From assembly GCA_002403095.1 (NCBI GenBank), contig DHHC01000018.1:1-26862 (forward strand): DNA of 26,862 bases, read 5' to 3'. Shown here one piece after another: positions 1 through 7,920 of the stretch (position 1 is the stretch's first letter; the number at the start of each line of letters is the position of its first letter). This DNA is from Leptolinea sp. UBA4782. GTDB lineage: Bacteria > Chloroflexota > Anaerolineae > Anaerolineales > Anaerolineaceae. The notes under the pieces were generated by a model. It made no database searches and had not been told where the DNA came from. It saw only the letters and a list, made by a program, of their open reading frames with translations. A program made the position numbers and the translations under genes.

Positions 1-46
1 CCTACTTTTGGGTCAGCCTCTTTGTTTTAATCACCCGCCAACCTGC

Positions 47-994
47 CTATTCATCCACCAGGTCGGCAATCGTACCTTCTCTCTGCCTGGAAGACGACCT
101 GACCTGATGGTTGTGGTAGTTGATGTACCCGCCGAAGAAGAAGATCACACACGAGAAGTAGACCCAGGTCATGAAGGCGATGATGGATGCCAGCGAACCG
201 TAAACCAGGTTGGAGGATGTCAGGTAGCTGGTGATGAACAGCAAAAAGGCTTTCTTGGCCGCTTCCCACAGCAGCCCGGCTAAAACCGCACCTGGGAAAC
301 AGTCTTTCCAGGAGGAAGAACCATGCGGCAGGAGGATGTACAGGACAAAGAACATCAGGATGTCCATGATGATGGAAAAGAGCTGGGTGAGCTCATACTG
401 GATGGCAAAGATCGAATCGGGGATCAACTCGCGGATGCTGCCAAGCATACTTCCTGCAAATGAACCCAGGAACAACAGCGGACCGGTGATCGCCAGCACG
501 ATCAAAATGGCAAGCCCCCGCCGTTTCCATGTTGAGGGTCCTTTGTCGTACTTCCAGATCATGCCCTGGGTACGGTTGAGCATGTAAAAGATGCTGGAAG
601 CTGACCAGATCAACCCCAGCAGCGCCAGCCCGGAGACCGTTCCGCGCGACTGCAGAATCTCATCGATGTTCCTGCCCAGCAGCTGCCCGAGAGCAGGGGC
701 GATAAACTCCAGCTGTTCAATGATCTGGTTCTCGGTAACCAGGCGGCCCAACCACAGGCTGGAGATGGAAACCACCAGCAGAACCAGGGGAAAGATGGAC
801 AGGAAAGCAAAATAAGCTACGGCAGCAGCCATCACGCCCGAATTCGGCCTTAATGCCTCATTGAGTGAGACAATCAGAATCTTCGGCCAGCCTTTCAGGC
901 GCCTGTTTTCCCGGGCAAGGGCATGCACCGCCTTCGCCCACCACAGGCTGGTGGTGCGATCTATTTGTTCAAGGATATCGGGCAGTTTTTTCAT
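47..994 (-). CDS. YihY/BrkB-family (UPF0761) integral membrane protein
   Basis: The 315-residue product has the usual length and pattern of the YihY/virulence factor BrkB family: a short basic cytoplasmic N-terminus, then about six hydrophobic helices. Family-type features are the stretch NSGVMAAAVAYFAFLSIFPL after residue 50, a GLIWSASSIFYML helix, and a C-terminal TWVYFSCVIFFFGGYIN helix followed by a charged tail. The family was once called ribonuclease BN, but that activity belongs to another protein; its function is unsettled (membrane or transport role suspected). I chose the ATG at 994. An in-frame TTG at 1009 would add five residues, and neither start has a strong Shine-Dalgarno. A possible extended -10 (TGG then TATACT) lies at 1061-1066 on the minus strand. 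The gene is transcribed away from the ABC operon and is not part of it. Confidence 0.9.
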   Translation of the reverse strand: MKKLPDILEQIDRTTSLWWAKAVHALARENRRLKGWPKILIVSLNEALRPNSGVMAAAVAYFAFLSIFPLVLLVVSISSLWLGRLVTENQIIEQLEFIAPALGQLLGRNIDEILQSRGTVSGLALLGLIWSASSIFYMLNRTQGMIWKYDKGPSTWKRRGLAILIVLAITGPLLFLGSFAGSMLGSIRELIPDSIFAIQYELTQLFSIIMDILMFFVLYILLPHGSSSWKDCFPGAVLAGLLWEAAKKAFLLFITSYLTSSNLVYGSLASIIAFMTWVYFSCVIFFFGGYINYHNHQVRSSSRQREGTIADLVDE

Positions 995-1175
995 ATCTAA
1001 CAGGCACAAGCAACCCCGCAGGGTGAAACTGGTAAAGAAAAATCAGGAACATGCCTATCTAGTATACCAAATGCATTCAGCGGCTGTGCGGCTGCTTTTG
1101 CAGCCTCTGGCACAGACAGGGGAATGTCATATTCATGGCGGGGAAATTTGATCAAAACAAGGATTTTATTCCTGT

Positions 1176-1204
1176 TTGACACTGGATTTAATCAACTGTA
1201 TAAT
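1176..1204 (+). promoter_or_regulatory. Consensus sigma-70 promoter of the ABC operon
   Basis: TTGACA at 1176-1181 and TATAAT at 1199-1204 are separated by exactly 17 bases, a perfect match to the housekeeping consensus. The predicted start is near 1211. The next gene begins only at 1775, so the transcript would carry a leader of about 560 nt. Confidence 0.85.
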
Positions 1205-1210
1205 GAATCA

Positions 1211-1774
1211 GTCGGTAGAAAATTGATGCGCTATCAGGTTGACAAAGATGGATGGTGAAAGTAGAATCCTCTGATGCTTCAACCGTCGATGCATCAAAAT
1301 TATTTCCGTTTAATGAGGAGTGATTACTGAGGTGCAAGCCGCTGGTTTGGTAACTCCTAAATATCAAAATATTGGCAGGTATGGTTTATAGATTGGCGAA
1401 CCCTGTAGGGTAAAGGACGCGCCAATCTTACTTTAATAATTGGTGTACGGCGGAGAAAATCTTCCGCAACATTACTGGTAAAGTTGGTACCGGATCGTTC
1501 AACGAAGTTTGGCCGCAACACAGGGAGCAATGACGGTGCAGCTTATCAGAAGTTAACAATACATAGAGGTCATTTGTGAAGAGGTCAATTACTGACTTAC
1601 TTCGCTGCAGTTGAACATTAAAACGAACGTGAAAACCAGGTTGCTTTTATAGAATTATTAAAGCAACGAGCGCGTACTTTTTGAAAGGAGGTGGTCAACC
1701 ACACAATTGCGTTATGGGAAAAATACAGTACTTGCCAAAAATATCTGTATTTCAAATTCTGAGGAGGAATAAGC
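1211..1774 (+). promoter_or_regulatory. Long structured 5' leader of the ABC operon (candidate cis-regulatory RNA)
   Basis: No convincing gene lies here. By eye the transcript folds into a series of hairpins. The first is a long arm: TTGATGC 1223-1229 with GCATCAA 1291-1297, GGTTGA 1237-1242 with TCAACC 1279-1284, and an apical GGAT/ATCC stem. Next come AGGAGT 1316-1321 with ACTCCT 1353-1358; AGATTGGCG 1390-1398 with CGCCAATCT 1420-1428, holding an inner CCC/GGG hairpin and followed by a T-rich stretch; GCGGA 1450-1454 with TCCGC 1463-1467; and CTGGTA 1475-1480 with TACCGG 1488-1493. A very strong Shine-Dalgarno-like sequence (GAAAGGAGGTG, 1683-1693) sits about 80 nt before the real start, while the receptor gene has its own GAGGAGG at 1761-1767. 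The RNA class is not recognised; no termination has been shown. Confidence 0.5.
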
Positions 1775-4345
1775 ATGTCTAAAAAGAGTTTCTTGTTTGT
1801 AGTAGCGCTGCTGGTCATCGCAAGCATGGCATTAACTGCTTGCCAGCCAGGGGCACCTGCTACCGAGGCTCCAGTTGTTGAAACTGAAGCCCCTGTCGTC
1901 GAGGTCCAAGAGACCGAAGTCGTCGAAACTGCAGAACCCACCCCTCCACCTACCACCCGTCATGGTGGCTGGGCGGATGAAGTTGTGTTCACCGTCGTCG
2001 ACTCTGCTTCTGCTGTAACCCAGATCCAGGCTGGCGCCATTGATATCTACGGCTCCGGTCTTTCATCTGACAAACTGCCCGAAATTCAGGCAGCCGGTTT
2101 GAATTACTCAAAGCAGAACGGTCTGTACTACGAGTTGACCTTCAACCCTGTTGGCCCTGAATTCCCCGCCACTGGCAAACTCAACCCGTTCTCCAGCGCC
2201 AAAGTCCGCGAAGCCATGAACTGGCTGATCGACCGCCAATACCTGAACCAGGAAATCTATGCCGGCGGCGCTTTGCTCAAGTGGTTCACCATCACCACCC
2301 AGTTCCCGGATTATGCTGACCTGGCCGATGTCGTCAAAGCCCTCGAGAACAAGTACGCATACAACCCCGAGAAGGCTAACGAAGTCATCACCGCTGAAAT
2401 GGAAGCCATGGGTGCCACCCTCGTGGATGGCAAATGGACCTACAAAGATGAGCCCGTTACCATCATCCTGCTCATCAGAAATGACTCCGACGGAACCCGT
2501 GTTCCGATTGGCGATTATGTTGCCAACCAACTCGAGTCCATCGGCTTCACCACCGACCGCCAGTACAAGAAGTCATCCGAAGCCTCCCCCATCTGGGTGA
2601 ACGGCAATCCTGATGACGGCCTGTTCCACATCTATACTGGTGCATGGTCCGCCACGGTCATCGACCGCGACCAGGGTGATAACTTCCAGTTCTTCTACTG
2701 CCCCGAAAGCGCTTACGGCTTCTCAGCCCTCTGGCAGGCAAAGGGTGTAGGACAGAACCCCGAGTTCAACGAACTGGCTGACAAACTGGCCTACAACAAG
2801 TTCACCTCCCTCGAGGAACGCCGTGCAGCATTCGCCCGTGCCCTGGAACTCTCCATGGAAGATTCGAACCCCGTCTGGTTGATCGACGGCAAGAACTTCG
2901 CCCCCTGGCGCGAAGGCATCGAAGTCTCCTATGACCTGGCAGCCGGTGTTGACGGCTCCTACATCTGGCCCTTCACCCTGCGCATTGCTGGTGAAGAAGG
3001 CGGAACCATTACCTGGGGTACCCCTGACATCCTGGTTGACCCCTGGAACCCGCTTGCCGGCACCAACTGGGCATTTGACAACCAGGTCATCCGCGCCACC
3101 ACTAGCACCGGTATCCTGCCCGATCCCCACACCGGCCTGTACTGGCCGCTGCGCATCGAATCCGGTGCTGTGTACGCTAAAGAAGGCCTCCCGATCGGCA
3201 AGACCCTCGACTGGGTGACCCTCGAATTCGTACCCGAGAACGTTGTACCTGAAGACGCCTGGGTTGACTGGGACGCCGTGAACCAGAAATGGATCACCGT
3301 CGGCGAGAAATACCCCGAAGGCACAACTGCCCTGATCAAGAGTGTGGCTGTCTACCCGGCTGACCTGTGGGAAACTGTGAAATGGCACGACGGCTCTCCC
3401 GTCACCATGGCAGACTTTGTCTACACCCTCATCATGGGCTTCGATCCTGCCAAACCGGAAAGCGCCATCTATGATGAGGCGATTGCAGCCAACCTGGATG
3501 CAGTCAATGCCAACATCAAGGGTATCAAATTCACCTCCACCGATCCCCTGACGGTTGAGTTCTACACCGATACCTATGCCCTGGATGCAGAGATCAACGT
3601 AACCACCCTGTGGCCCACCCTGACCTACGGTGAAGCCCCCTGGCAGACCATGACTGCAGCCGCCCTGGCTGAAGCAGCTGGCGAGCTGGCGTTCTCCGCC
3701 GATAAATCTGAGGCCAACGAAGTGGAATGGACCAGCTTCATCGCCGGTCCCAGCCTTGAGATCATGACCAAATACCTTGACCAGGCTGCCGCTGAATCCT
3801 ACATCCCGTATGCCCCGACCATGAGCGCATACATCACCCCCGAAGAAGCCGCCGCCCGCTATGCGAGCGCCAAAGCTTTCTTCGAGAAATACGGCCACTA
3901 CTGGATCGGAACCGGTCCCTACATTCTCAACTCGGTTAACACCACCGAGAAGATTGTGACCATCGTCAACAACCCCGACTACCCCGACCTGTCCGACAAA
4001 TGGAACATGTTCGGCGAACCGAAAGTTGCTGAAGTTGCCCTCGACGGTGAAGCTCAGGCTGTCCTCGGTACCGACTTCGTCTTTGACGTCGCCGTTACCT
4101 TCAAGGGCGAGCCCTATGCCGCCAAGGATATCAAAGAGGTCAAGGTCATGGTCTACGATGCTACCGGTTTGATCGTTTACACCGGACTCGCCGACCTGGT
4201 TGAAGACGGCAAGTACACCGCCACCATTCCTGCTGACAAGACAGCTGCATTCGAAGCCGGCGCCAGCAAGGTGGAAGTGGCTGTGGTTCCGCTCATCGTC
4301 AGCATCCCGACCTTTGCTGACCTGGAGTTCGTAACCGTCAAGTAA
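1775..4345 (+). CDS. ABC transporter solute-binding lipoprotein, SBP_bac_5 family with swapped domain order
   Basis: The 856-residue product is the receptor of a peptide/nickel-type (family 5) ABC importer. Residues 1-23 form a lipoprotein signal with lipobox LTAC (Cys23), followed by a Glu/Val/Pro/Thr-rich linker to about residue 62. Residues 65-405 resemble the second half of SBP_bac_5: an AGAIDIYG segment, AKVREAMNWLIDRQYL (usually VRQAL..AIDR), then a YNPEKA..I motif. Residues 408-755 resemble the first half: GGTITWGTPDILVDPWNPL, VKWHDGSPVTMADFVYTL, and IGTGPYIL. The normal order is therefore reversed, as in a circular permutation. A beta-rich domain at about 757-856 ends the protein. Usual members have about 500-600 residues. 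The start has an excellent Shine-Dalgarno. Strong C preference at third codon positions fits high expression. The ligand (peptide, sugar or other) cannot be told. Confidence 0.9.
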   Translation: MSKKSFLFVVALLVIASMALTACQPGAPATEAPVVETEAPVVEVQETEVVETAEPTPPPTTRHGGWADEVVFTVVDSASAVTQIQAGAIDIYGSGLSSDKLPEIQAAGLNYSKQNGLYYELTFNPVGPEFPATGKLNPFSSAKVREAMNWLIDRQYLNQEIYAGGALLKWFTITTQFPDYADLADVVKALENKYAYNPEKANEVITAEMEAMGATLVDGKWTYKDEPVTIILLIRNDSDGTRVPIGDYVANQLESIGFTTDRQYKKSSEASPIWVNGNPDDGLFHIYTGAWSATVIDRDQGDNFQFFYCPESAYGFSALWQAKGVGQNPEFNELADKLAYNKFTSLEERRAAFARALELSMEDSNPVWLIDGKNFAPWREGIEVSYDLAAGVDGSYIWPFTLRIAGEEGGTITWGTPDILVDPWNPLAGTNWAFDNQVIRATTSTGILPDPHTGLYWPLRIESGAVYAKEGLPIGKTLDWVTLEFVPENVVPEDAWVDWDAVNQKWITVGEKYPEGTTALIKSVAVYPADLWETVKWHDGSPVTMADFVYTLIMGFDPAKPESAIYDEAIAANLDAVNANIKGIKFTSTDPLTVEFYTDTYALDAEINVTTLWPTLTYGEAPWQTMTAAALAEAAGELAFSADKSEANEVEWTSFIAGPSLEIMTKYLDQAAAESYIPYAPTMSAYITPEEAAARYASAKAFFEKYGHYWIGTGPYILNSVNTTEKIVTIVNNPDYPDLSDKWNMFGEPKVAEVALDGEAQAVLGTDFVFDVAVTFKGEPYAAKDIKEVKVMVYDATGLIVYTGLADLVEDGKYTATIPADKTAAFEAGASKVEVAVVPLIVSIPTFADLEFVTVK

Positions 4346-4388
4346 TTTATTGACAGCAAGCGAACCCATGATTTCGTGATATTGGAAT

Positions 4389-4420
4389 GGGGCAAGGAGA
4401 GAACGTTTGTTCCTTGCCCC
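4389..4420 (+). promoter_or_regulatory. Stem-loop between receptor and permease genes
   Basis: GGGGCAAGGA (4389-4398) pairs perfectly with TCCTTGCCCC (4411-4420) across a 12-nt loop. Only GTTTCAT follows, so it is a weak terminator at best. Such hairpins after a binding-protein gene commonly stabilise its mRNA and/or lower expression of the downstream permeases. The permease Shine-Dalgarno (GAGGAGGTG) begins shortly afterwards. Confidence 0.6.
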
Positions 4421-4450
4421 GTTTCATCCCTATAGAGGAGGTGGGTTTAA

Positions 4451-5581
4451 ATGGAGACCGTTTCCGAACCCATTGTTACAAGTAAGCCAAAAGTCAAAAA
4501 AAATTCCTCATCCAGCGCTTTCCAGCGCATTTTCCGCTATTCTTTTGTCCGCCTGATCACCCTGTTTGTTACTGTGGTGATCGGCGTGTACCTGACGATC
4601 ATGATCGCTAACATGGGCGGTTACGTCGATACCATCATGAAAGCAGAGATACGGGAACGGATCACAATTTCTGTTGCCAACAACCAGGCTTACAAAAATA
4701 TGCCCAAAGACCAGCTGAATGAACTGATCCTTGAACGTATCCAGCTGGAAGAAAAACGGATGGGGCTGGATAGACCCTTGGTTATCCGTTCAGTGAATTT
4801 CTTAAAAAACGCCATGACCCTCAACCTGGGGCGGGCAGTCAATATGAACAGTGATGCTGGTTCTCGCCAGGTACGCCTGATCATCCTGGAAAGGCTGCCG
4901 TACACCCTGTTGTTAATGGGCACTTCCAACCTGATCCTGTTCTTCAGCGCCATGTTCCTGGCGCTGGCATTATCGCGCAACTATGGCAGCATCTGGGACA
5001 AGATTGTGATTGCCCTGACTCCAACCTCTTCAGCACCCGCCTGGTTTTACGGTATTTTCTTTATCCTCATCTTTGCGGCGGTGCTCAGAATACTGCCGTT
5101 CGGTGGTGTAATGGATGCCCCTATTCCGGAAACATTTATTGCAAGAGCACTTAGTGTATTAAAACACCTCATCCTGCCCGCCAGCGCGCTGATCATCAGC
5201 ACGTTCTTCCTCAGCATTTACAACTGGCGCACCTTCTTTTTAATCAATTCCAGTGAAGATTACGTGGATACCGCCAAAGCCAAAGGGCTGCAAGGTCGGG
5301 ATATTGAACGCCGTTACATCCTGCGCCCCACCCTGCCCTACATCATCACCAACTTTGCGCTGATGCTGATCGGGATCTGGACCGGAGCCATTGTGACCGA
5401 AACAGTATTCCAGTGGCCCGGCCTCGGACGTACAATTTTCAAAGCCATCGGGTTGTATGATACCCCGGTGATCGTTGGCACCACGATCATTTATGCGTAC
5501 CTGTTAGCCATTACTGTATTCTTGCTTGATTTTGTCTACGCCCTGGTTGATCCCCGGGTAAAGATTGGCGGAGGGAAGTAA
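4451..5581 (+). CDS. ABC transporter permease, DppB/OppB type
   Basis: The 376-residue product is one of two membrane subunits forming the translocation pore. A basic cytoplasmic N-terminus (to about 34) leads to a first helix at about 35-53. An exported loop follows, ending in the family signature MGLDRPLVIRSVNFLKN, then five further helices of the BPD_transp_1 fold. The EAA loop that contacts the ATPases is YVDTAKAKGLQGRDIERRY at 271-289, followed by RPTLPYI. ETVFQWPGLGRTIFKAI (317-333) and the final DFVYALVDPRVKIG are typical of DppB. The exported loop is somewhat longer than usual before MGLDRP. The start has a strong Shine-Dalgarno, and the stop is two bases before the next permease gene. 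Confidence 0.93.
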   Translation: METVSEPIVTSKPKVKKNSSSSAFQRIFRYSFVRLITLFVTVVIGVYLTIMIANMGGYVDTIMKAEIRERITISVANNQAYKNMPKDQLNELILERIQLEEKRMGLDRPLVIRSVNFLKNAMTLNLGRAVNMNSDAGSRQVRLIILERLPYTLLLMGTSNLILFFSAMFLALALSRNYGSIWDKIVIALTPTSSAPAWFYGIFFILIFAAVLRILPFGGVMDAPIPETFIARALSVLKHLILPASALIISTFFLSIYNWRTFFLINSSEDYVDTAKAKGLQGRDIERRYILRPTLPYIITNFALMLIGIWTGAIVTETVFQWPGLGRTIFKAIGLYDTPVIVGTTIIYAYLLAITVFLLDFVYALVDPRVKIGGGK

Positions 5582-5583
5582 CC

Positions 5584-6939
5584 ATGAAAAATTTCTTGAA
5601 TTCTCTCCGCGAAATCAGGAAATACCCTTCCGCGATCGTTGGTTCGGTGATCATCCTCGCCCTCGTCATTGCGGCGGTTGTGGTATTGATCACCATGCCC
5701 TACAAAGAAACGATCGATTTCTGGCGCGGCGGTGAGGAATCCTGGTACGCCAACCCGCGTTATGCCCCGCCCAAGTGGTTCAACTGGTTCAGGGAAGACA
5801 AGCTTGCTGAATCTTTCACGATGAAGGATACCGAATCGGAGGAAGACGGGGTTGTACGTGTGGTCGAAGAACGCGACGAAGGCGTGAAAATGATCACGGA
5901 AACTTTCGCCTTCGATTACGATTATGACACCTTCCCGCAAGACCTGGCGATTTACTTCACCGCGCAGTATGACCAGAAACAGCCGTTCGTATCCTTAAAA
6001 TGGCTGACACCGGACGGCCGGGAGATTAAGGTCGCCAGTTTTGCGGTCAGCCCGAAACAGACGTACCGGTTTATCCAGGATGAAAAATTAAAATCGAAGC
6101 GGTTGAATGGGATTGTGCCTAACATTGGCCTTTTCATTGACCCTGAAGACCCAAACCAGAAGGTTGTCAAAGGCACCTACCAGCTGGTGGTAGAAGCGGT
6201 AACATTTGAAGCCGATTCCAATTACACCGCCGAGTTTGTCCTTTATGGGCAGGTTTACGGCTGGGCAGGCACAGACAACCTGCGGCGCGACCTGAGCATC
6301 CCATTGCGCTGGGGTATCCCCATTGCGCTTACCTTTGGTCTGCTGGCAGCCCTGTTTACCTCTGTGTTGACCATGATCATCGCAGCTATCGGCGCCTGGT
6401 ACGGCGGCGTGGTAGATGCGCTCATCCAGCGTATTACCGAGGTGAACATGGTGCTTCCCTTCCTGTCGATCCTGATCATGGTGGCAACTTTTTATTCGCG
6501 CTCGATCTGGGTTATCCTGGGAGTTACCATCCTGTTGTCTATCTTTACCGGCGCGATCAAAGGCTACCGCTCCATATTCATGCAGGTGAAAGAATCCACC
6601 TATATCGAAGCCGCTCAGGCGTACGGTGCAGGCTCAGGACGGTTGATCTTCCGCTACTTGTTACCCCGTATGATCCCCATGCTGCTGCCCGCACTGGTAT
6701 CCGCCGTACCGGCTTACGTCTTCCTGGAAGCAACCCTGGCCGTGCTGGGTATCGGCGACCCGGTTATCCCGACCTGGGGCAAGACCATCAATGATGCCTG
6801 GGTGGATGCCGCTTTGTATAAAGGGCATTACTACTGGATCCTTCAGCCGGCTGTTCTGTTGATGATCACCGGTTTTGGCTTTGCCATGCTCGGTTTCGCA
6901 CTCGACCGCATCTTCAACCCAAGACTGAGAGGCATGTAG
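5584..6939 (+). CDS. ABC transporter permease, DppC/OppC type with large exported insertion
   Basis: The 451-residue product is the second membrane subunit. It is about 150 residues longer than usual for DppC. After a first helix (about 18-38) there is an exported soluble region at about 41-226, rich in charged and aromatic residues and probably beta-sheet (for example AIYFTAQYDQKQPFVSLKWL). The normal fold resumes with GTDNLRRDLSIPLRWG, matching the usual LGTD.xGRD entry, and five helices. The EAA loop is IEAAQAYGAGSGRLIFRYLL (341-360). The end, FALDRIFNPRLRG, matches DppC proteins (usually LDPRLR). GGAGGGA overlaps the end of the preceding gene as ribosome site. The inserted domain may dock the unusual receptor; this is inference. 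Confidence 0.92.
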   Translation: MKNFLNSLREIRKYPSAIVGSVIILALVIAAVVVLITMPYKETIDFWRGGEESWYANPRYAPPKWFNWFREDKLAESFTMKDTESEEDGVVRVVEERDEGVKMITETFAFDYDYDTFPQDLAIYFTAQYDQKQPFVSLKWLTPDGREIKVASFAVSPKQTYRFIQDEKLKSKRLNGIVPNIGLFIDPEDPNQKVVKGTYQLVVEAVTFEADSNYTAEFVLYGQVYGWAGTDNLRRDLSIPLRWGIPIALTFGLLAALFTSVLTMIIAAIGAWYGGVVDALIQRITEVNMVLPFLSILIMVATFYSRSIWVILGVTILLSIFTGAIKGYRSIFMQVKESTYIEAAQAYGAGSGRLIFRYLLPRMIPMLLPALVSAVPAYVFLEATLAVLGIGDPVIPTWGKTINDAWVDAALYKGHYYWILQPAVLLMITGFGFAMLGFALDRIFNPRLRGM

Positions 6940-6943
6940 AGAC

Positions 6944-7903
6944 ATGGAAAAGAATAATACTGTCTTAGACATCCAAAACCTCAAACTCTATTTCCGCACC
7001 ACCAGAGGTACAGTTCAGGCTGTGGATGGTGTCGACTTCAAATTAAAAACCAACCAGGCTGTGGTTGTGGTTGGTGAATCCGGTTGCGGCAAGACCTCGC
7101 TCTCCAAAGCGGTGCTGCGCCTCTTACCCCGCAATGTGGAACATTACTCGGGCAAGGTTTATCTGAATGACATTGAGACCATGAGCCTGGATGATGAGGA
7201 ATACCGCAAGCAGATCCGCTGGGTAAAAATGTCCCTGGTTCCCCAGGCAGCCATGAACGCTCTCAACCCGGTCATCCGCGTGGGTGACCAGGTGGCCGAG
7301 CCAATGTCTGTCCACTACGGGGTCAAAAAAGAAGAAGCCCTGCAGCAGGCTATCAAGATGTTCCAGCATGTGGGTGTACCGGTGGACTTCATCAACCGCT
7401 ACCCGTTCGAACTTTCCGGTGGCATGCGCCAGCGCGTTGCCCTGGCCATGGCCCTGGTAACCGCACCTGACCTGGTGATCCTGGACGAGCCAACCTCCGC
7501 CCTGGATGTGTTGACCCAGGCCAACATCTTCAACCTGCTCAAACGGATCAAATCGGAGATGGCTACCAGCTTTGTGCTCATCACTCATGACATAGCCACC
7601 TCCAGTGAACTGGCAGACCGTGTGGCAGTTATGTATGCCGGGCAGATCGTAGAAGTGGCTGATTCAAGCCGTTTCTTCAAGGAACCCAGGCACCCCTATT
7701 CAGCCAAGCTGATGGCAAGTGTGCCCAGGCTGCGCGGCAATGATGAGCCTGATTTCATCACCGGGCAGCCCCCAAGCCTGATCAAGCCCCCAACCGGCTG
7801 CCGCTTTGCAGCCCGCTGTCCGCGGCGGTTTGAACGCTGCTCTGAAGAGCCGCCCGTCACCAAAATCGGTGACGATGTGGTTAAGTGCTGGTTATATGTA
7901 TAA
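6944..7903 (+). CDS. ABC transporter ATP-binding protein, DppD/OppD type
   Basis: The 319-residue product is a cytoplasmic ATPase driving the importer. Walker A is GESGCGKT (44-51), Q-loop Gln101, signature LSGGMRQR (157-164), Walker B LVILDEP (177-183) and H-loop His215. The C-terminal oligopeptide-transporter extension contains GQPPSLIKPPTGCRFAARCP and further cysteines (Cys286, 292, 299, 315). In this family these cysteines are conserved, and an iron-sulfur cluster has been reported for a DppD relative. All catalytic residues are present. The gene follows the permease by four bases and overlaps nothing. Confidence 0.95.
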   Translation: MEKNNTVLDIQNLKLYFRTTRGTVQAVDGVDFKLKTNQAVVVVGESGCGKTSLSKAVLRLLPRNVEHYSGKVYLNDIETMSLDDEEYRKQIRWVKMSLVPQAAMNALNPVIRVGDQVAEPMSVHYGVKKEEALQQAIKMFQHVGVPVDFINRYPFELSGGMRQRVALAMALVTAPDLVILDEPTSALDVLTQANIFNLLKRIKSEMATSFVLITHDIATSSELADRVAVMYAGQIVEVADSSRFFKEPRHPYSAKLMASVPRLRGNDEPDFITGQPPSLIKPPTGCRFAARCPRRFERCSEEPPVTKIGDDVVKCWLYV

Positions 7904-7920
7904 GGCGAGAGTGTGACGAT

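Noticed and set aside
1..46. End of a neighbouring gene at the left edge
   Set aside because: Only 46 bases are present and no motif, stop pattern or hairpin supports a call.
1441..1500. T-box riboswitch
   Set aside because: Only TGGTACCG and a GGTG loop fit. The specifier loop motifs, the full antiterminator and a terminator with a T-run are missing, so it is not called as one.
1714..1782. Short frame MGKIQYLPKISV... overlapping the receptor start
   Set aside because: Its ATG is more than 20 bases from the strong GGAGG and it has no supporting feature.
2723..4369. A 548-codon open frame on minus, antisense to the receptor gene
   Set aside because: It mirrors the strong C bias at third positions of the receptor gene, has no recognisable domain and no ribosome site; it is a coding shadow.
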